From NCBI GenBank assembly GCA_964507045.1, contig CAZDOO010000009.1, positions 1-64,000 of the forward strand: 64,000 nucleotides of DNA, written 5' to 3'. The DNA comes from UBA8199 sp964507045 (GTDB taxonomy: Bacteria; Verrucomicrobiota; Verrucomicrobiia; Limisphaerales; UBA8199). The translations under genes were made by a program, and so were the position numbers. Below are positions 26,651 through 35,030 of the stretch, one piece after another; within the stretch, counting starts at the first letter, position 1, and each line of letters starts with the position of its first letter. The notes beneath the pieces were generated by a model that saw nothing but the letters and a program-made list of their open reading frames with translations, was not told the DNA's origin and ran no database searches.

Positions 26651-27451
26651 TTATCGGCCGAGCTGCTTGAAGGCCATTTTCGCCAGGAACCCCAGCCCGA
26701 TAAAGAAGCCGGTGTAGGCCGCCCAAATGCCAAAAATCCACAGGGCGGCCTTGGTGAGCGACGCGCCGCTCAGCCGGGCCAGGCCGATGGCGCGCACCGT
26801 TAGCAGCCAGAACGTCATGACATTCACGACGGCCAGTAGCGCATGGACCATGTTCTGGGGGTCGAATTCCTTCACCAGCAACCCGAGGCTGGGCGCGGCG
26901 TAGAGGTTGCCCAGGCCCACGATGAGCAGCGTCTTCACGATGACCTCCAGCACGGCGACCATGTTGGCCAGGCCGACCACCTCCACGGCTTTCATATACG
27001 GGAAGTTCCCTTTGAACAGCTTGGCGCCCAGCAGCCAGAAGATCAGGCCCCAGAAGAACGGGGTGATGACCCCGGCGACCACCGGGGCCACAGCGGAGCC
27101 GATCTTCGCGCTGAGGCCCGCCCATTTTTCGCCCATGGCGCGGGCTTGCTCGGCCTGCTGTTCGCTCATGTGGCTTCGCTCGATCTGCTTCTGGATGGCC
27201 TGGTCGGTGATCTCGCTCAGTTGATGCCGGATGGCGTCCTGCGAGAAGATGAGCCAAACCGACGCCCAGCTTACCGCGATGAGAATCAGCGCCGGTGCCA
27301 GCCAATTGGCGGTCGAGGGGCCGCTGGCTTTGACTTCCTGAAATACATCTCCCGGCGTGGCGAACACATTCAACAGCCGGCTGCCCAGTGACATGGTGGG
27401 GGGCGGCATGGTTTCCGGCGCAGGTTCCGGCATTGGCGGGAGCGGTTCCAT
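26651..27451 (-). CDS. YIP1-family membrane protein
   Basis: A 266-residue protein with a Pro/Glu-rich N terminus (MEPLPPMPEPAPETMPPP), then LLNVFATPGDVFQEVKAS, the usual start of bacterial YIP1-domain proteins, and five hydrophobic helices (LAPALILIAVSWASVWLIF; APVVAGVITPFFWGLIFWLL and others). A charged helix with AIQKQIERSHMSEQQAEQ lies between helix 1 and helix 2. The function of bacterial YIP1 proteins is unknown. A clear paralogue with the same layout is encoded at 29144-29944. The frame is open upstream to 27655, but ATG 27451 matches the paralogue's start. Confidence 0.8.
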   Translation of the reverse strand: MEPLPPMPEPAPETMPPPTMSLGSRLLNVFATPGDVFQEVKASGPSTANWLAPALILIAVSWASVWLIFSQDAIRHQLSEITDQAIQKQIERSHMSEQQAEQARAMGEKWAGLSAKIGSAVAPVVAGVITPFFWGLIFWLLGAKLFKGNFPYMKAVEVVGLANMVAVLEVIVKTLLIVGLGNLYAAPSLGLLVKEFDPQNMVHALLAVVNVMTFWLLTVRAIGLARLSGASLTKAALWIFGIWAAYTGFFIGLGFLAKMAFKQLGR

Positions 27452-27558
27452 AAGATCAGTTCGGGTTTGCACGCGGCCCAACGGCCACGCGCCAAGAATG
27501 GGGGAGCCGGCCCCCGTTGTCCAGCGGCTATGAGGCCGGTCTCCCGGCAAGCAGGGCG

Positions 27559-27657
27559 TATGCCTGAAGCCCGGAAAGGAGCGCGGACATTCTTGCCCGC
27601 CTGCAGCATTGTGGGCAAGATGGGCGGACAGGAATCTCCGCGCTCCTTCAGGCATGC
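27559..27657. repeat. Large imperfect inverted repeat between the hydrolase and YIP1 genes
   Basis: Two arms of about 45 bases begin with GCCTGAAG and GGAGCGCGGA on one side and return as TCCGCGCTCC and TTCAGGC on the other, around a CTGCAG centre. The arms also share TCTTGCCC / GGGCAAGA. It fits a dispersed extragenic palindrome that would make a long stem-loop in RNA and might end or stabilise the hydrolase transcript. Confidence 0.65.
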
Positions 27658-27720
27658 GCCTTGGCCGGGGCGGGAAGGTGGCGGGTGACCGGGGTAATCG
27701 GCCGGCTGCTTTGCGCCGGG

Positions 27721-28584
27721 TCAGCGCAACTCCACCAATGCCGCCGGCGCTTGCCAGAAGCCGAGAACTTCTTGCCAGAACTTCGCCCGCGGTTCGCCGA
27801 TGCGAATGTGCCCACTCTGTGGGAACTGCCAGAGCTTCTTGGGGCCGGCATAGCCGTCGTATAAGCGCTTCCCGAATCTTTCCGGCACGACCTTGTCGCG
27901 CCCGTCCACCATGACCGCCACCGGTCCATGATAGCTCCGCAAATGGTCGGCGGAAGGAAACCGGTCAATGAGCAGGTAGCGCGCGGGCAACAACGGATAT
28001 CTATCCTGCGCCACATTGACGGCCCCGTCGAAGGGCGAAAGCAAAACCAATCCGGCCACGCGGTTTGGCTGGGTGCCGGCCAGGTACGCGGCGACACTGG
28101 TGCCCAGCGATTCGCCGAGGAGATAAGTTGGCAGGTTTGTGGCCAGCGCTTGCAGCGCCTGGTCGGCGGCGTGGTAAAGGTTCTGCTCGGTCGGCGAGCC
28201 GGCGCGGTCGGCGTAGCCGGGATAATCCAGGATAAACACATCCAGCGCGGCGACGCCTTGAATGTCGTCTGCATAATGAGCGCAGCCGGTGGCGCTGCCG
28301 CCGTTGCCATAAAGAATCAACACCTGGCCCGACGCCGGTTGCTGCGACGCAAGCCGCTTGAATCCGATAGCTTCGCCGGCGGCATCGCGCCAGCGCTCCA
28401 GTCGGGCTTGTTTGGCTCGTGCCTCCACCTGTTCCGTTGTGAAATGCGGCGGGTGGTAGATCAGCCGACGCTGGCAAAGGGCCACCATCAAACATACGGC
28501 CACATACGCCGCCACCCCCAGCAGAAGCAGCCGACTCAGCGCACGGCGGGCAAAGCCCCTCCGCCTTTTGGCACCGTTATCCAC
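27721..28584 (-). CDS. Membrane-anchored alpha/beta hydrolase
   Basis: A 287-residue protein. A basic N terminus and one transmembrane helix (about residues 18-36) anchor it in the inner membrane, with the hydrolase domain probably outside the cytoplasm. The domain shows the oxyanion segment LILYGNGGSATG, the nucleophile Ser159 in GESLG, Asp230 in VDGRDKVVP and His259 in QSGHI, which is a complete catalytic triad. The family resembles BEM46/YfhR-type hydrolases of unknown substrate. It sits between two YIP1-family genes on the same strand, which suggests a shared membrane-related role, but no substrate can be deduced. Confidence 0.85.
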   Translation of the reverse strand: MDNGAKRRRGFARRALSRLLLLGVAAYVAVCLMVALCQRRLIYHPPHFTTEQVEARAKQARLERWRDAAGEAIGFKRLASQQPASGQVLILYGNGGSATGCAHYADDIQGVAALDVFILDYPGYADRAGSPTEQNLYHAADQALQALATNLPTYLLGESLGTSVAAYLAGTQPNRVAGLVLLSPFDGAVNVAQDRYPLLPARYLLIDRFPSADHLRSYHGPVAVMVDGRDKVVPERFGKRLYDGYAGPKKLWQFPQSGHIRIGEPRAKFWQEVLGFWQAPAALVELR

Positions 28585-28846
28585 ACGTGGATCATGTCAA
28601 ACTTGCTGCCGCGCGGCAACCAGGAGAAATCTGGGCATTGACCCTGAGGTCAGGTCGCAAGCCCGTGAATGGGGACGCCAGCGACTTGAGGAGCCCTGAC
28701 AAAGTTACGTCATTGGGACCGGGGCTGCCCGCCCCTTTCTCTCACGTCCAGCACCACCCCCGGCCCCGCGACGGGCGCCCTCCGCGTACGCCGCTCCGCA
28801 TAACGCTATTGACCAGCAGCTTCCGGCATCCTATTTGAGTGGGGTT

Positions 28847-29089
28847 GTGAGCAGTCGTCGAAAGCAGCGCACAGAGCCAAAGCTTCCCAAAGCCCTCATC
28901 GAAGAACTGGCTTTGCAACACCTCACCTACGAAGAAGCCATCGCAGGATGCGACATCGTTCCCGACCACAAGACGCTGCTCAAGCTGTTGCGCGGCTGGC
29001 GGTTGCTGACCCCGGCGCAGAAAGCCGCCTGGGAGCAGAGTGCCATCGAGTATAACCTGGCCGGCGGCGACCCCGCCACCACCAACTAG
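28847..29089 (+). CDS. Small conserved-looking hypothetical protein
   Basis: An 80-residue frame with coding-like composition, lying on the plus strand between minus-strand genes. After a basic start (SSRRKQRTEPKLPKALIEE) it is helical, with EEAIAGCDIVPDHKTLLKLL and LTPAQKAAWEQSAIEYNLAGG. No family recognised and no membrane or export signal. The GTG at 28847 follows a GTGGGG stretch; a TTG at 28835 would add four residues. The gene call is moderate because there is no clear promoter and its neighbours run the other way. Confidence 0.5.
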   Translation: MSSRRKQRTEPKLPKALIEELALQHLTYEEAIAGCDIVPDHKTLLKLLRGWRLLTPAQKAAWEQSAIEYNLAGGDPATTN

Positions 29090-29143
29090 CTCCGGAACGG
29101 CTCGTTACAGGAAGCCGCAGGGTAAAGTCTAAAGGAAGGGCGG

Positions 29144-29944
29144 CTACAGCACGAAATATCCCAGCGCGCCTTGCAGGAGCACCAGGCAGGATTCCTGGAT
29201 CAGCCAGGCGGCGAACACGAACCACGCCGCCCGCAGGAACGGCACATTGGCCAGCCGGGCCAGCCCGACCGAGAGCACGCCGACCAGCCAGAAGGCAAAC
29301 AGATTGGCGATGCCCAGCACCAGGTAGCTTTTACGGCTGGCATCAAAATCGCCGGCTGCCAGGGCCAAGCTTGGCGAGGCAAACAGTTTGGGGAGGTTGA
29401 CCATCAGCAGCAGCATGACTACCGAGCCAAGCACACTGATCATCAGGCCCAGCCCTGCGATTTCCAGCGTCTTCAGATAGCCGAAGCGGGCCTTCAGAAA
29501 GGCCCGTCCCAGCAGCCAGAGGACCAGCGCCCACCAGAATACGCGCACGAGGCCGAACCCGGCGGCCGCTGTGGCGCCCAGGACCTTGAGCGTATCCGGC
29601 TGCGCCAGGGTGCGGGTAAGGGTGAGGGCACGATCGGCATCAGCCTGCTTCACTTTGCCCGCCTGGACCTGCTGTTCCAGCAGCTTGGCCTGCTGCTCGA
29701 TGCGCTCGTGCATCTGCCGCTGCAGGGTTGGCTGGGACACAACCACGAAAACGGTGAGCATGCCGACCATCGTCAACAGGAGAGCGGGCACGAGCCAGTT
29801 CCAGACGGAAGCCGGGCTGGCCTTGACCACCGCAAACACCTCGCCCGGAATGGCAAATACATTCAGCAGCCGCGCGGCGAAACACATCGCGGGCGGCGGC
29901 GGGGCATCCGGCTGGGATTCCGGGACCGGCAGAGGTTCTTCCAT
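29144..29944 (-). CDS. YIP1-family membrane protein (paralogue)
   Basis: A 266-residue protein, the same length as the paralogue at 26651-27451. The same parts appear in the same order: a Pro/Glu-rich start (MEEPLPVPESQPDAPPPP), ARLLNVFAIPGEVFAVVKAS, helix 1 (LVPALLLTMVGMLTVFVVV), a charged helical loop (MHERIEQQAKLLEQQVQAG) and four more helices. It is encoded upstream of the hydrolase gene. The pair probably arose by duplication, with the hydrolase between them. Function is unknown. Confidence 0.8.
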   Translation of the reverse strand: MEEPLPVPESQPDAPPPPAMCFAARLLNVFAIPGEVFAVVKASPASVWNWLVPALLLTMVGMLTVFVVVSQPTLQRQMHERIEQQAKLLEQQVQAGKVKQADADRALTLTRTLAQPDTLKVLGATAAAGFGLVRVFWWALVLWLLGRAFLKARFGYLKTLEIAGLGLMISVLGSVVMLLLMVNLPKLFASPSLALAAGDFDASRKSYLVLGIANLFAFWLVGVLSVGLARLANVPFLRAAWFVFAAWLIQESCLVLLQGALGYFVL

Positions 29945-30047
29945 ACAGTGAAACTAGAGTCAAGCACGGCCCAACTGGGCACGGTGGAAACATGCGGGAA
30001 CCGGGCTCCAATGTCCAGCCGGGAGCTATGGCGCGGCAACCGGGCCC

Positions 30048-32093
30048 TTACTTCAGCAGCGACTGGATCTGTGCCGGGTCGCTTGTCGGCGGCTGGCAGG
30101 CGCTGCCGGTGCACAAGTAGACTGCCGGACCATCCCCAGCGGGCAGGGTTCTCGCGAACGATTCGACAGCGGCGGTATGGCCGAGCACGACCTTGTGGGG
30201 CTGATAAACGGAATGAATCGCGTGCAGCAACACGCGGGCTTGGGGATTGGCCGGGCTGCCGGTGACGACCACGCGCCGGGGTTCTTCGAGCCAGAAGTCC
30301 AACGCCTGGAGCAGGTGCGGGACAGCCTGCGGCAGTTGCTGAAGCCGGTTCCCAAACCGGCGCAGGCTGTGCTCGGCGGCCTGGACGAACGCCGGGCGAT
30401 CGGCGATCCGCCCGAGCTTCAACAACGCCAGGACAGCGACTGAGTTGCCCGAGGGTTCGGCGCCGTCGTAGCATTCTTTGACGCGCAGGATGAGGTCGGG
30501 CGCCCCGGCCGGGCTTTGCCAGAAGCCGCCCTGCTGCGGGTCGTAGAACTTCGCGAGCAGGGCCTTGCCCAGGGCGAGCGCAGCATCGAGGTGTTTCGAT
30601 TCGAGGGTGGCCTCGTAGAGTTCGATCACGCCCGCCAGCAGGAACGCGTAGCCTTCGAGCAACTGCACGTTGTCGCGCTCGCCGTCCCGCCAGCGATGGT
30701 GCAGCGTTTTCGTGGCCGCGTCCCAGAGCGTGGTCTGCAGGAAGGCGAAGTTCTTCTCCGCGGCGGCGCGATACTTCTCCTCGTTCAGGACCGCGCCTGC
30801 CCGCGCCATCGCGCCGAGCATCAGGCCGTTCCAGGACGCGAGCACCTTGTCGTCGCGCTGGGGGCGGACGCGTCGCGCGCGGGCGGCGGACAGCTTGCTC
30901 TTGGCCGAGGCGAGTAAAGCTCGCTCGGGCTTGGTGAGATCAGGCTCGACGATGCTCAACACGTTCTGGTTGGGCAGCGGCTGGGGATGGCTGTGGTCAA
31001 CGAAGTTGCCTGGTTCGGTGATGCCAAAATAGCGGGCCGCTGCTGTGAGCTCCCCGGGCGTGAGGAGTTGCTCCAGTTCCTGCCGCGTCCAGCAGTAGAA
31101 CTTGCCCTCGTGCCCCTCGCTGTCGGCGTCCTCAGCGGAGTAGAAGCCGCCGTCCGGATGCGTCATGTCCCGCAGCACGTAGTCGAGAATGTCCCGCGCC
31201 ACTTCCGCGTGGCGGGCCTCGCCGCTCACCAGCCACGCGTCGAGATACAACTGTGCCAACTGCGCGTTGTCGTAGAGCATCTTCTCGAAGTGCGGCACCC
31301 GCCACTCGGCATCCACGGAGTAACGGGCAAAGCCGCCGCCCAGTTGATCGTGAATGCCGCCGGCGGCCATGCGGTCGCAAGTGTGCAGCACCATGCGGGC
31401 GGCCTCCTCGTCCCGGAACCGGCGGGCGTAGCGCAGCAGGAACTGCGGCTGGCTGGGCTGGGGAAACTTGGGCGCGCCCCCAAACCCGCCATGGCGCGCA
31501 TCGTAGCCGGCTTTGAGCTGTGCGCCCGCCTCCCGCAGAACGTCGGCGGTCAGCGCCAGCCCGGACGCCGGGGCGCCGGGGAGGCCCAGTTGCTCGAGCC
31601 GCGCATGGATGTCGGCGGCCGAATTAACCAGCTCGGCCCGGCGCGTCTGCCAGACCTGCTGCACCTGCTGCAGAACCTGGAGAAAGGCGGGCCGCCCGTG
31701 GCGGTTGTCCGGCGGGAAATAGGTGCCGCCGAAGAAGGGCTTGCGCTCCGGCGTCAGGAACACGTTGAGCGGCCAGCCGCCCTGGCCGCCGGTGGTCTGG
31801 ACGAAGGTCATGTAAATCTTGTCCACGTCCGGCCGCTCTTCGCGGTCCACCTTGATGCTGACGAAGTGCTCGTTGAGAAACGCGGCCACCCGGGCGTTCT
31901 CGAAGGATTCGCGCTCCATGACGTGGCACCAATGGCAGGTCGAGTAGCCGATGCTCAGGAAGATCGGCAAGTTCTCCCGGCGCGCCCGGGCGAAAGCTTC
32001 CTCGCCCCACGCATACCAGTCCACCGGGTTGTGCTGGTGCTGGAGCAGGTAAGGCGACTTCTCGCGGGCGAGGCGGTTAGGGCTAATGCTCAT
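30048..32093 (-). CDS. DUF255 thioredoxin-domain protein (YyaL/SSP411 type)
   Basis: A 681-residue cytoplasmic protein. Residues 1-160 are the thioredoxin-like DUF255 domain: SPYLLQHQHNPVDWYAWG, then CHWC at residues 53-56 in place of a CxxC redox motif, and GGQGGWPLNVFLTP. The rest is an (alpha/alpha)6-barrel like N-acylglucosamine epimerases (GGFGGAPKFPQPSQ, YDNAQLAQLYLDAW, SWNGLMLGAMARAG). The family is widespread, often annotated as spermatogenesis-associated protein 20, and its biochemical role is unsettled. The ATG at 32093 is used because the residues from SPNRLAREKSPYLLQ onward are conserved and the seven upstream residues are not family-like. Confidence 0.9.
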   Translation of the reverse strand: MSISPNRLAREKSPYLLQHQHNPVDWYAWGEEAFARARRENLPIFLSIGYSTCHWCHVMERESFENARVAAFLNEHFVSIKVDREERPDVDKIYMTFVQTTGGQGGWPLNVFLTPERKPFFGGTYFPPDNRHGRPAFLQVLQQVQQVWQTRRAELVNSAADIHARLEQLGLPGAPASGLALTADVLREAGAQLKAGYDARHGGFGGAPKFPQPSQPQFLLRYARRFRDEEAARMVLHTCDRMAAGGIHDQLGGGFARYSVDAEWRVPHFEKMLYDNAQLAQLYLDAWLVSGEARHAEVARDILDYVLRDMTHPDGGFYSAEDADSEGHEGKFYCWTRQELEQLLTPGELTAAARYFGITEPGNFVDHSHPQPLPNQNVLSIVEPDLTKPERALLASAKSKLSAARARRVRPQRDDKVLASWNGLMLGAMARAGAVLNEEKYRAAAEKNFAFLQTTLWDAATKTLHHRWRDGERDNVQLLEGYAFLLAGVIELYEATLESKHLDAALALGKALLAKFYDPQQGGFWQSPAGAPDLILRVKECYDGAEPSGNSVAVLALLKLGRIADRPAFVQAAEHSLRRFGNRLQQLPQAVPHLLQALDFWLEEPRRVVVTGSPANPQARVLLHAIHSVYQPHKVVLGHTAAVESFARTLPAGDGPAVYLCTGSACQPPTSDPAQIQSLLK

Positions 32094-32290
32094 GCGGGCA
32101 ACCATAGCCCGCAATCACGGCGAACGCAAAACCGGCGGCCGATGAACCATTCAAGCCCGATTATGGCTGCGTTGTCGTGGGGATGCGCCTCAAGCGGCGC
32201 CGCGGCGATTGGCGCGAGCCGCTGCAACCAGGGCGTCCTTACCCGTGTGGAATCCGGCGCGCAGGGGCGCTGCTGCCGGGGCCGTGTGGT

Positions 32291-33598
32291 TCAGGAGCCC
32301 GTCGCACGCACGAGACGGACGAAGTTGTAGATGCGGATGACGTCGCCTTGCGGCCCGCGGCCATGCGGGAACTGAGCGGGATCGCCAGTCTTAGGGTCAC
32401 TGCGCTGAGCGCCCGTGCCGTGGACGTCGGTGAAACGATAGGTGCCGGCGCCGGGACCTGGGGTACCCGGGCGATCGGGCGGTCCGCCGCCCGGACCGCG
32501 CGGCGACAGCCAGCCGCTCGCACGGCCGAAGGCGACGTACATTGCGGCGCCGCCCCCCATGAATCCCTCATGCGTGGTGCCGCTCCAGTAGAACGGGTAG
32601 TCCGCTTCGCCGATTTCGTTGGTGATCGCAGTGCAGGTGAACACGGCATCAACGGCGGGCGACCGCGTGGTGTCGGGCGCCCGCGTGTAGTCCACGATGC
32701 TCTGCAATTCTTTCACGTTCGGCAGGCGCCAGTCGGTGTGGCCCAGGTACTTCGCCGCGTTCTTCCGCTGCACCCAGGCCAGCGCGGCCTCCCAGTTCAG
32801 GCCTTGGCCACTGTCGGCCTTGGACCAGGACAGGCCGGTGGCACGATCGGTGACGGTGCCGTCGCTGTTGTCGTGGAAGTCGTTGCGGCCGTAGGCCGGG
32901 TTGCCGCGGACGCAGAGGACGTAGAACTTGAACTCGCGGCCGCCCATTTGCTGCAGGTCGTAGCCCTTAATGCGGCCGTCGGCGAAGTTGACGCCGAATT
33001 GCTTGCCGCCGCCCCGGAGGGAGGGCCCGACATAGCGGGTGGCGGAGGCCCACTGCGAATCGATGATCCGCTCTCCGGCGCTTTCGTCGCCGTAGGCAAA
33101 CTGGAAGGCATTGGTGTCAATGAACGGCCGGATCCCCGGGATGCGCGCGCCGGGCGGGCCGCTGGGGTCCTGGCCGCGGCCGTCGAAGAGGGAGTAGAGC
33201 TCTTTGATGGATGGCAGGCGCCAATCGCTGAAACCGCCGAATCTGGCGGCGTTGAGCTTCGCCGGCTGCGCCTGGGCCTGCGTGATAGTCAGCTTGTCTC
33301 GGGTGGTAGGAACCGCGTTGCCCACAGCAGCGGGGCTCCTCTGCCAGGTCAGGCCAGTGACGTTGTCGTGGACGGTCAGGCGGTCGGCGTTGACGGTGTA
33401 GCTGGGCAGGTTGCGGGAGAATTGCGCGTCCTGGCCGTAAAACGGCTGGCCGGGCTGAGGCGGGGCAATCTCGCCCCGGTTGTTGTAGCATTTCGCCTGG
33501 GCGGTATCCACGACCGGGTAAGGCAACGCGGCGGGAAGCGTAGCGCGGCCAAGGCCGACCATGGCGGCCGCGATCACGAGCGCCTTGGCGCGGCGCAT
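32291..33598 (-). CDS. Secreted DUF1566 (Lcl C-terminal) domain protein
   Basis: A 435-residue protein with an N-terminal signal peptide (ALVIAAAMVGLGRATLPAA). It holds two DUF1566-type modules: VTGLTWQRSP with DWRLPSIKELYSL (first half), and ATGLSWSKADSG with DWRLPNVKELQSIVDY (second half). This domain occurs in exported proteins from many bacteria, including legionellal collagen-like adhesins, and may bind carbohydrates or surfaces; the function is not settled. A Gly/Pro-rich loop (PRGPGGGPPDRPGTPGPGAG) sits near the C terminus. The ATG at 33598 gives a typical signal peptide; the longer frame does not. Confidence 0.8.
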   Translation of the reverse strand: MRRAKALVIAAAMVGLGRATLPAALPYPVVDTAQAKCYNNRGEIAPPQPGQPFYGQDAQFSRNLPSYTVNADRLTVHDNVTGLTWQRSPAAVGNAVPTTRDKLTITQAQAQPAKLNAARFGGFSDWRLPSIKELYSLFDGRGQDPSGPPGARIPGIRPFIDTNAFQFAYGDESAGERIIDSQWASATRYVGPSLRGGGKQFGVNFADGRIKGYDLQQMGGREFKFYVLCVRGNPAYGRNDFHDNSDGTVTDRATGLSWSKADSGQGLNWEAALAWVQRKNAAKYLGHTDWRLPNVKELQSIVDYTRAPDTTRSPAVDAVFTCTAITNEIGEADYPFYWSGTTHEGFMGGGAAMYVAFGRASGWLSPRGPGGGPPDRPGTPGPGAGTYRFTDVHGTGAQRSDPKTGDPAQFPHGRGPQGDVIRIYNFVRLVRATGS

Positions 33599-33722
33599 CC
33601 CCCGGGAGAGCAGGCGTCCCCGGGCGCTTAAACATTGGCAGGAACCGGCGGAAACCAGCGTTCGCGGGGACACCCGCCCGCCGCTGCACATTCTTGAGCC
33701 TTGCATCACGAGATCCCCGCTC

Positions 33723-34565
33723 TCACGGTTTGCCCATCGCCCGGGCTTTCTCCAGGATTAGGGGCCGCGCCTCTTCCATCATCTCCCGCACGTCTTCGTA
33801 GCGCAGCGTGCGCTGCTCGAAGGTGCGCTTTTGCAGCATGCCCAGGAACCGGCCCTCGAACTCTTTGAAGTAGGAGCCGTAGATGTGGTAGCTGTCCACC
33901 ATGTGGCAATAGCGCCCGACCTGGACCGGCTGGCCGCTGAGTGCGGCGATGCGCGCGGCGATGCGCTGCTGCAATTGGACCAGCGCGAAGATGTTCATAA
34001 ACGCCGCCTTGTAGGCATCGTTGGAGCGGAAACGCACATTCATGCTCAGCACCCGCTGGCCTTCCTGTTCCAGCACGCGGCACCAGATGCTTTGCATGCA
34101 GGCCGGGTCGTAGCATTCGTTGTCTTCCCAAACCTTCCAGGTGATGGCCTGCGCGCGGCGGGTGTGGGATGTTTTGGCCAGCTTCTGGCAGAGAATCTCG
34201 ATCTGGTCGAAGGGCTGGAGCGACGGCACCTCGTATTTGAAGAGGCGCTGGTGGTAGGTGTATTCCCAGCGCGTGTCCTTCGGGTCCTCGGGATTGCGGA
34301 CGAGATGGTCTTTGATGCCGTCGCACACTTCCATCACGTATTCCTGCAGTTCGGCTGGCCCGCCCGGGAAGTCTTTGTGGATCATCGGCTCACTCAGTGG
34401 ATCAGTGATCGTGATGATCATCGTGGCGTCCTTGCTGGGCGGGTCTTGGGGCTTGTCGTATTCGGTCTTGAGGTCGCAGCCGCGCTGGTGGAGTTCGACC
34501 AGGGACAGCTCCCAGGCGCGCGCGATGCAGTCAGCTTCCACGTGGAGGATTGGTATGCCTTTCAT
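33723..34565 (-). CDS. Thymidylate-synthase-like protein (variant active site)
   Basis: A 280-residue protein resembling the ThyA/dCMP hydroxymethylase fold. The putative nucleophile is Cys156 in YDPACMQSIW. RFRSND (residues 178-183) corresponds to the phosphate-binding RSxD loop, and SYHIYG (225-230) to the HxY motif near the C-terminal half. The usual PCH-Q tetrad reads PAC-Q instead, and the N-terminal region is not typical of ThyA, so the substrate may be another pyrimidine nucleotide. No thyA-type neighbours (folA) are present. It is divergent from a candidate RNA region. The family link is good; the reaction is not proven. Confidence 0.7.
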   Translation of the reverse strand: MKGIPILHVEADCIARAWELSLVELHQRGCDLKTEYDKPQDPPSKDATMIITITDPLSEPMIHKDFPGGPAELQEYVMEVCDGIKDHLVRNPEDPKDTRWEYTYHQRLFKYEVPSLQPFDQIEILCQKLAKTSHTRRAQAITWKVWEDNECYDPACMQSIWCRVLEQEGQRVLSMNVRFRSNDAYKAAFMNIFALVQLQQRIAARIAALSGQPVQVGRYCHMVDSYHIYGSYFKEFEGRFLGMLQKRTFEQRTLRYEDVREMMEEARPLILEKARAMGKP

Positions 34566-34749
34566 GATTGCCTTTGTGTTGTCAGTTGGGCAGCCAGCCC
34601 GGACCTCATGGCCGCGCAAATTCTGGCCGCCGCGCTAGAGTTGCCAGCCGCAGAGAGTTTGGCAACTAAATCGTAGGCGGAAACTGAACCCGTGGACCCT
34701 GGGCCAGGCGGCTTTGAAGCCGGGGCAACCGCGGGGTGCCGATTCGCGC

Positions 34750-34777
34750 TTGGCAGCCGGCCAGAATGTGGTATGAT
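34750..34777 (+). promoter_or_regulatory. Putative sigma-70 promoter for the candidate RNA
   Basis: TTGGCA (34750-34755) and TATGAT (34772-34777) are 16 bases apart. They lie directly in front of the row of hairpins starting at 34787, so transcription would begin at about 34784. The nearest downstream gene starts 250 bases further on. Confidence 0.5.
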
Positions 34778-34786
34778 ACTCTACGT

Positions 34787-34945
34787 GCCGGGATACGGTG
34801 AGGCCCGGCGCAAGATCGAGGGTTCGGCAGTGTGTGCTGCCGAAGGTTAACACGGGTGGTCGGGCCGCCATCCGAAGTACTGAATTGCTTTGGCGCAATG
34901 AAGCTTCGGATACAGTGGCTGGAGACGGAGAGCCTTCCTCTCCGT
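34787..34945 (+). ncRNA. Candidate structured RNA or long structured leader
   Basis: Four hairpins follow one another in about 160 bases: GCCGGG/CCCGGC (34787-34809), TTCGGCAG/CTGCCGAA (34823-34844, perfect 8-bp stem), ATCCGAAG/CTTCGGAT (34870-34911, perfect 8-bp stem with a nested ATTGC/GCAAT stem) and ACGGAGAG/CTCTCCGT (34925-34945, perfect 8-bp stem). A promoter lies just upstream. No protein frame with coding character fits here. I do not recognise the motifs of 6S, SRP, tmRNA, RNase P or the common riboswitches. It could be an sRNA or the leader of the membrane protein gene at 35031. The remaining gap bases (34566-34749 and 34946-35030) show nothing clear. Confidence 0.4.
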
Positions 34946-35030
34946 ATCGGGATAATCAATCGTTGGAGTTCAGCGCGCATCCGACAGGTGCATTGGTTGC
35001 CGGGGCAATTCAAGCTTTGTCGTTTGCGCA

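Noticed and set aside
34660..34745. tRNA-Sec-like arm on the minus strand (GGCTTCAAAGCC around a TCA)
   Set aside because: The anticodon loop would be six, not seven, bases, the T-loop lacks the invariant A, and no acceptor stem can be paired. The likeness is probably chance from a GC-rich palindrome.
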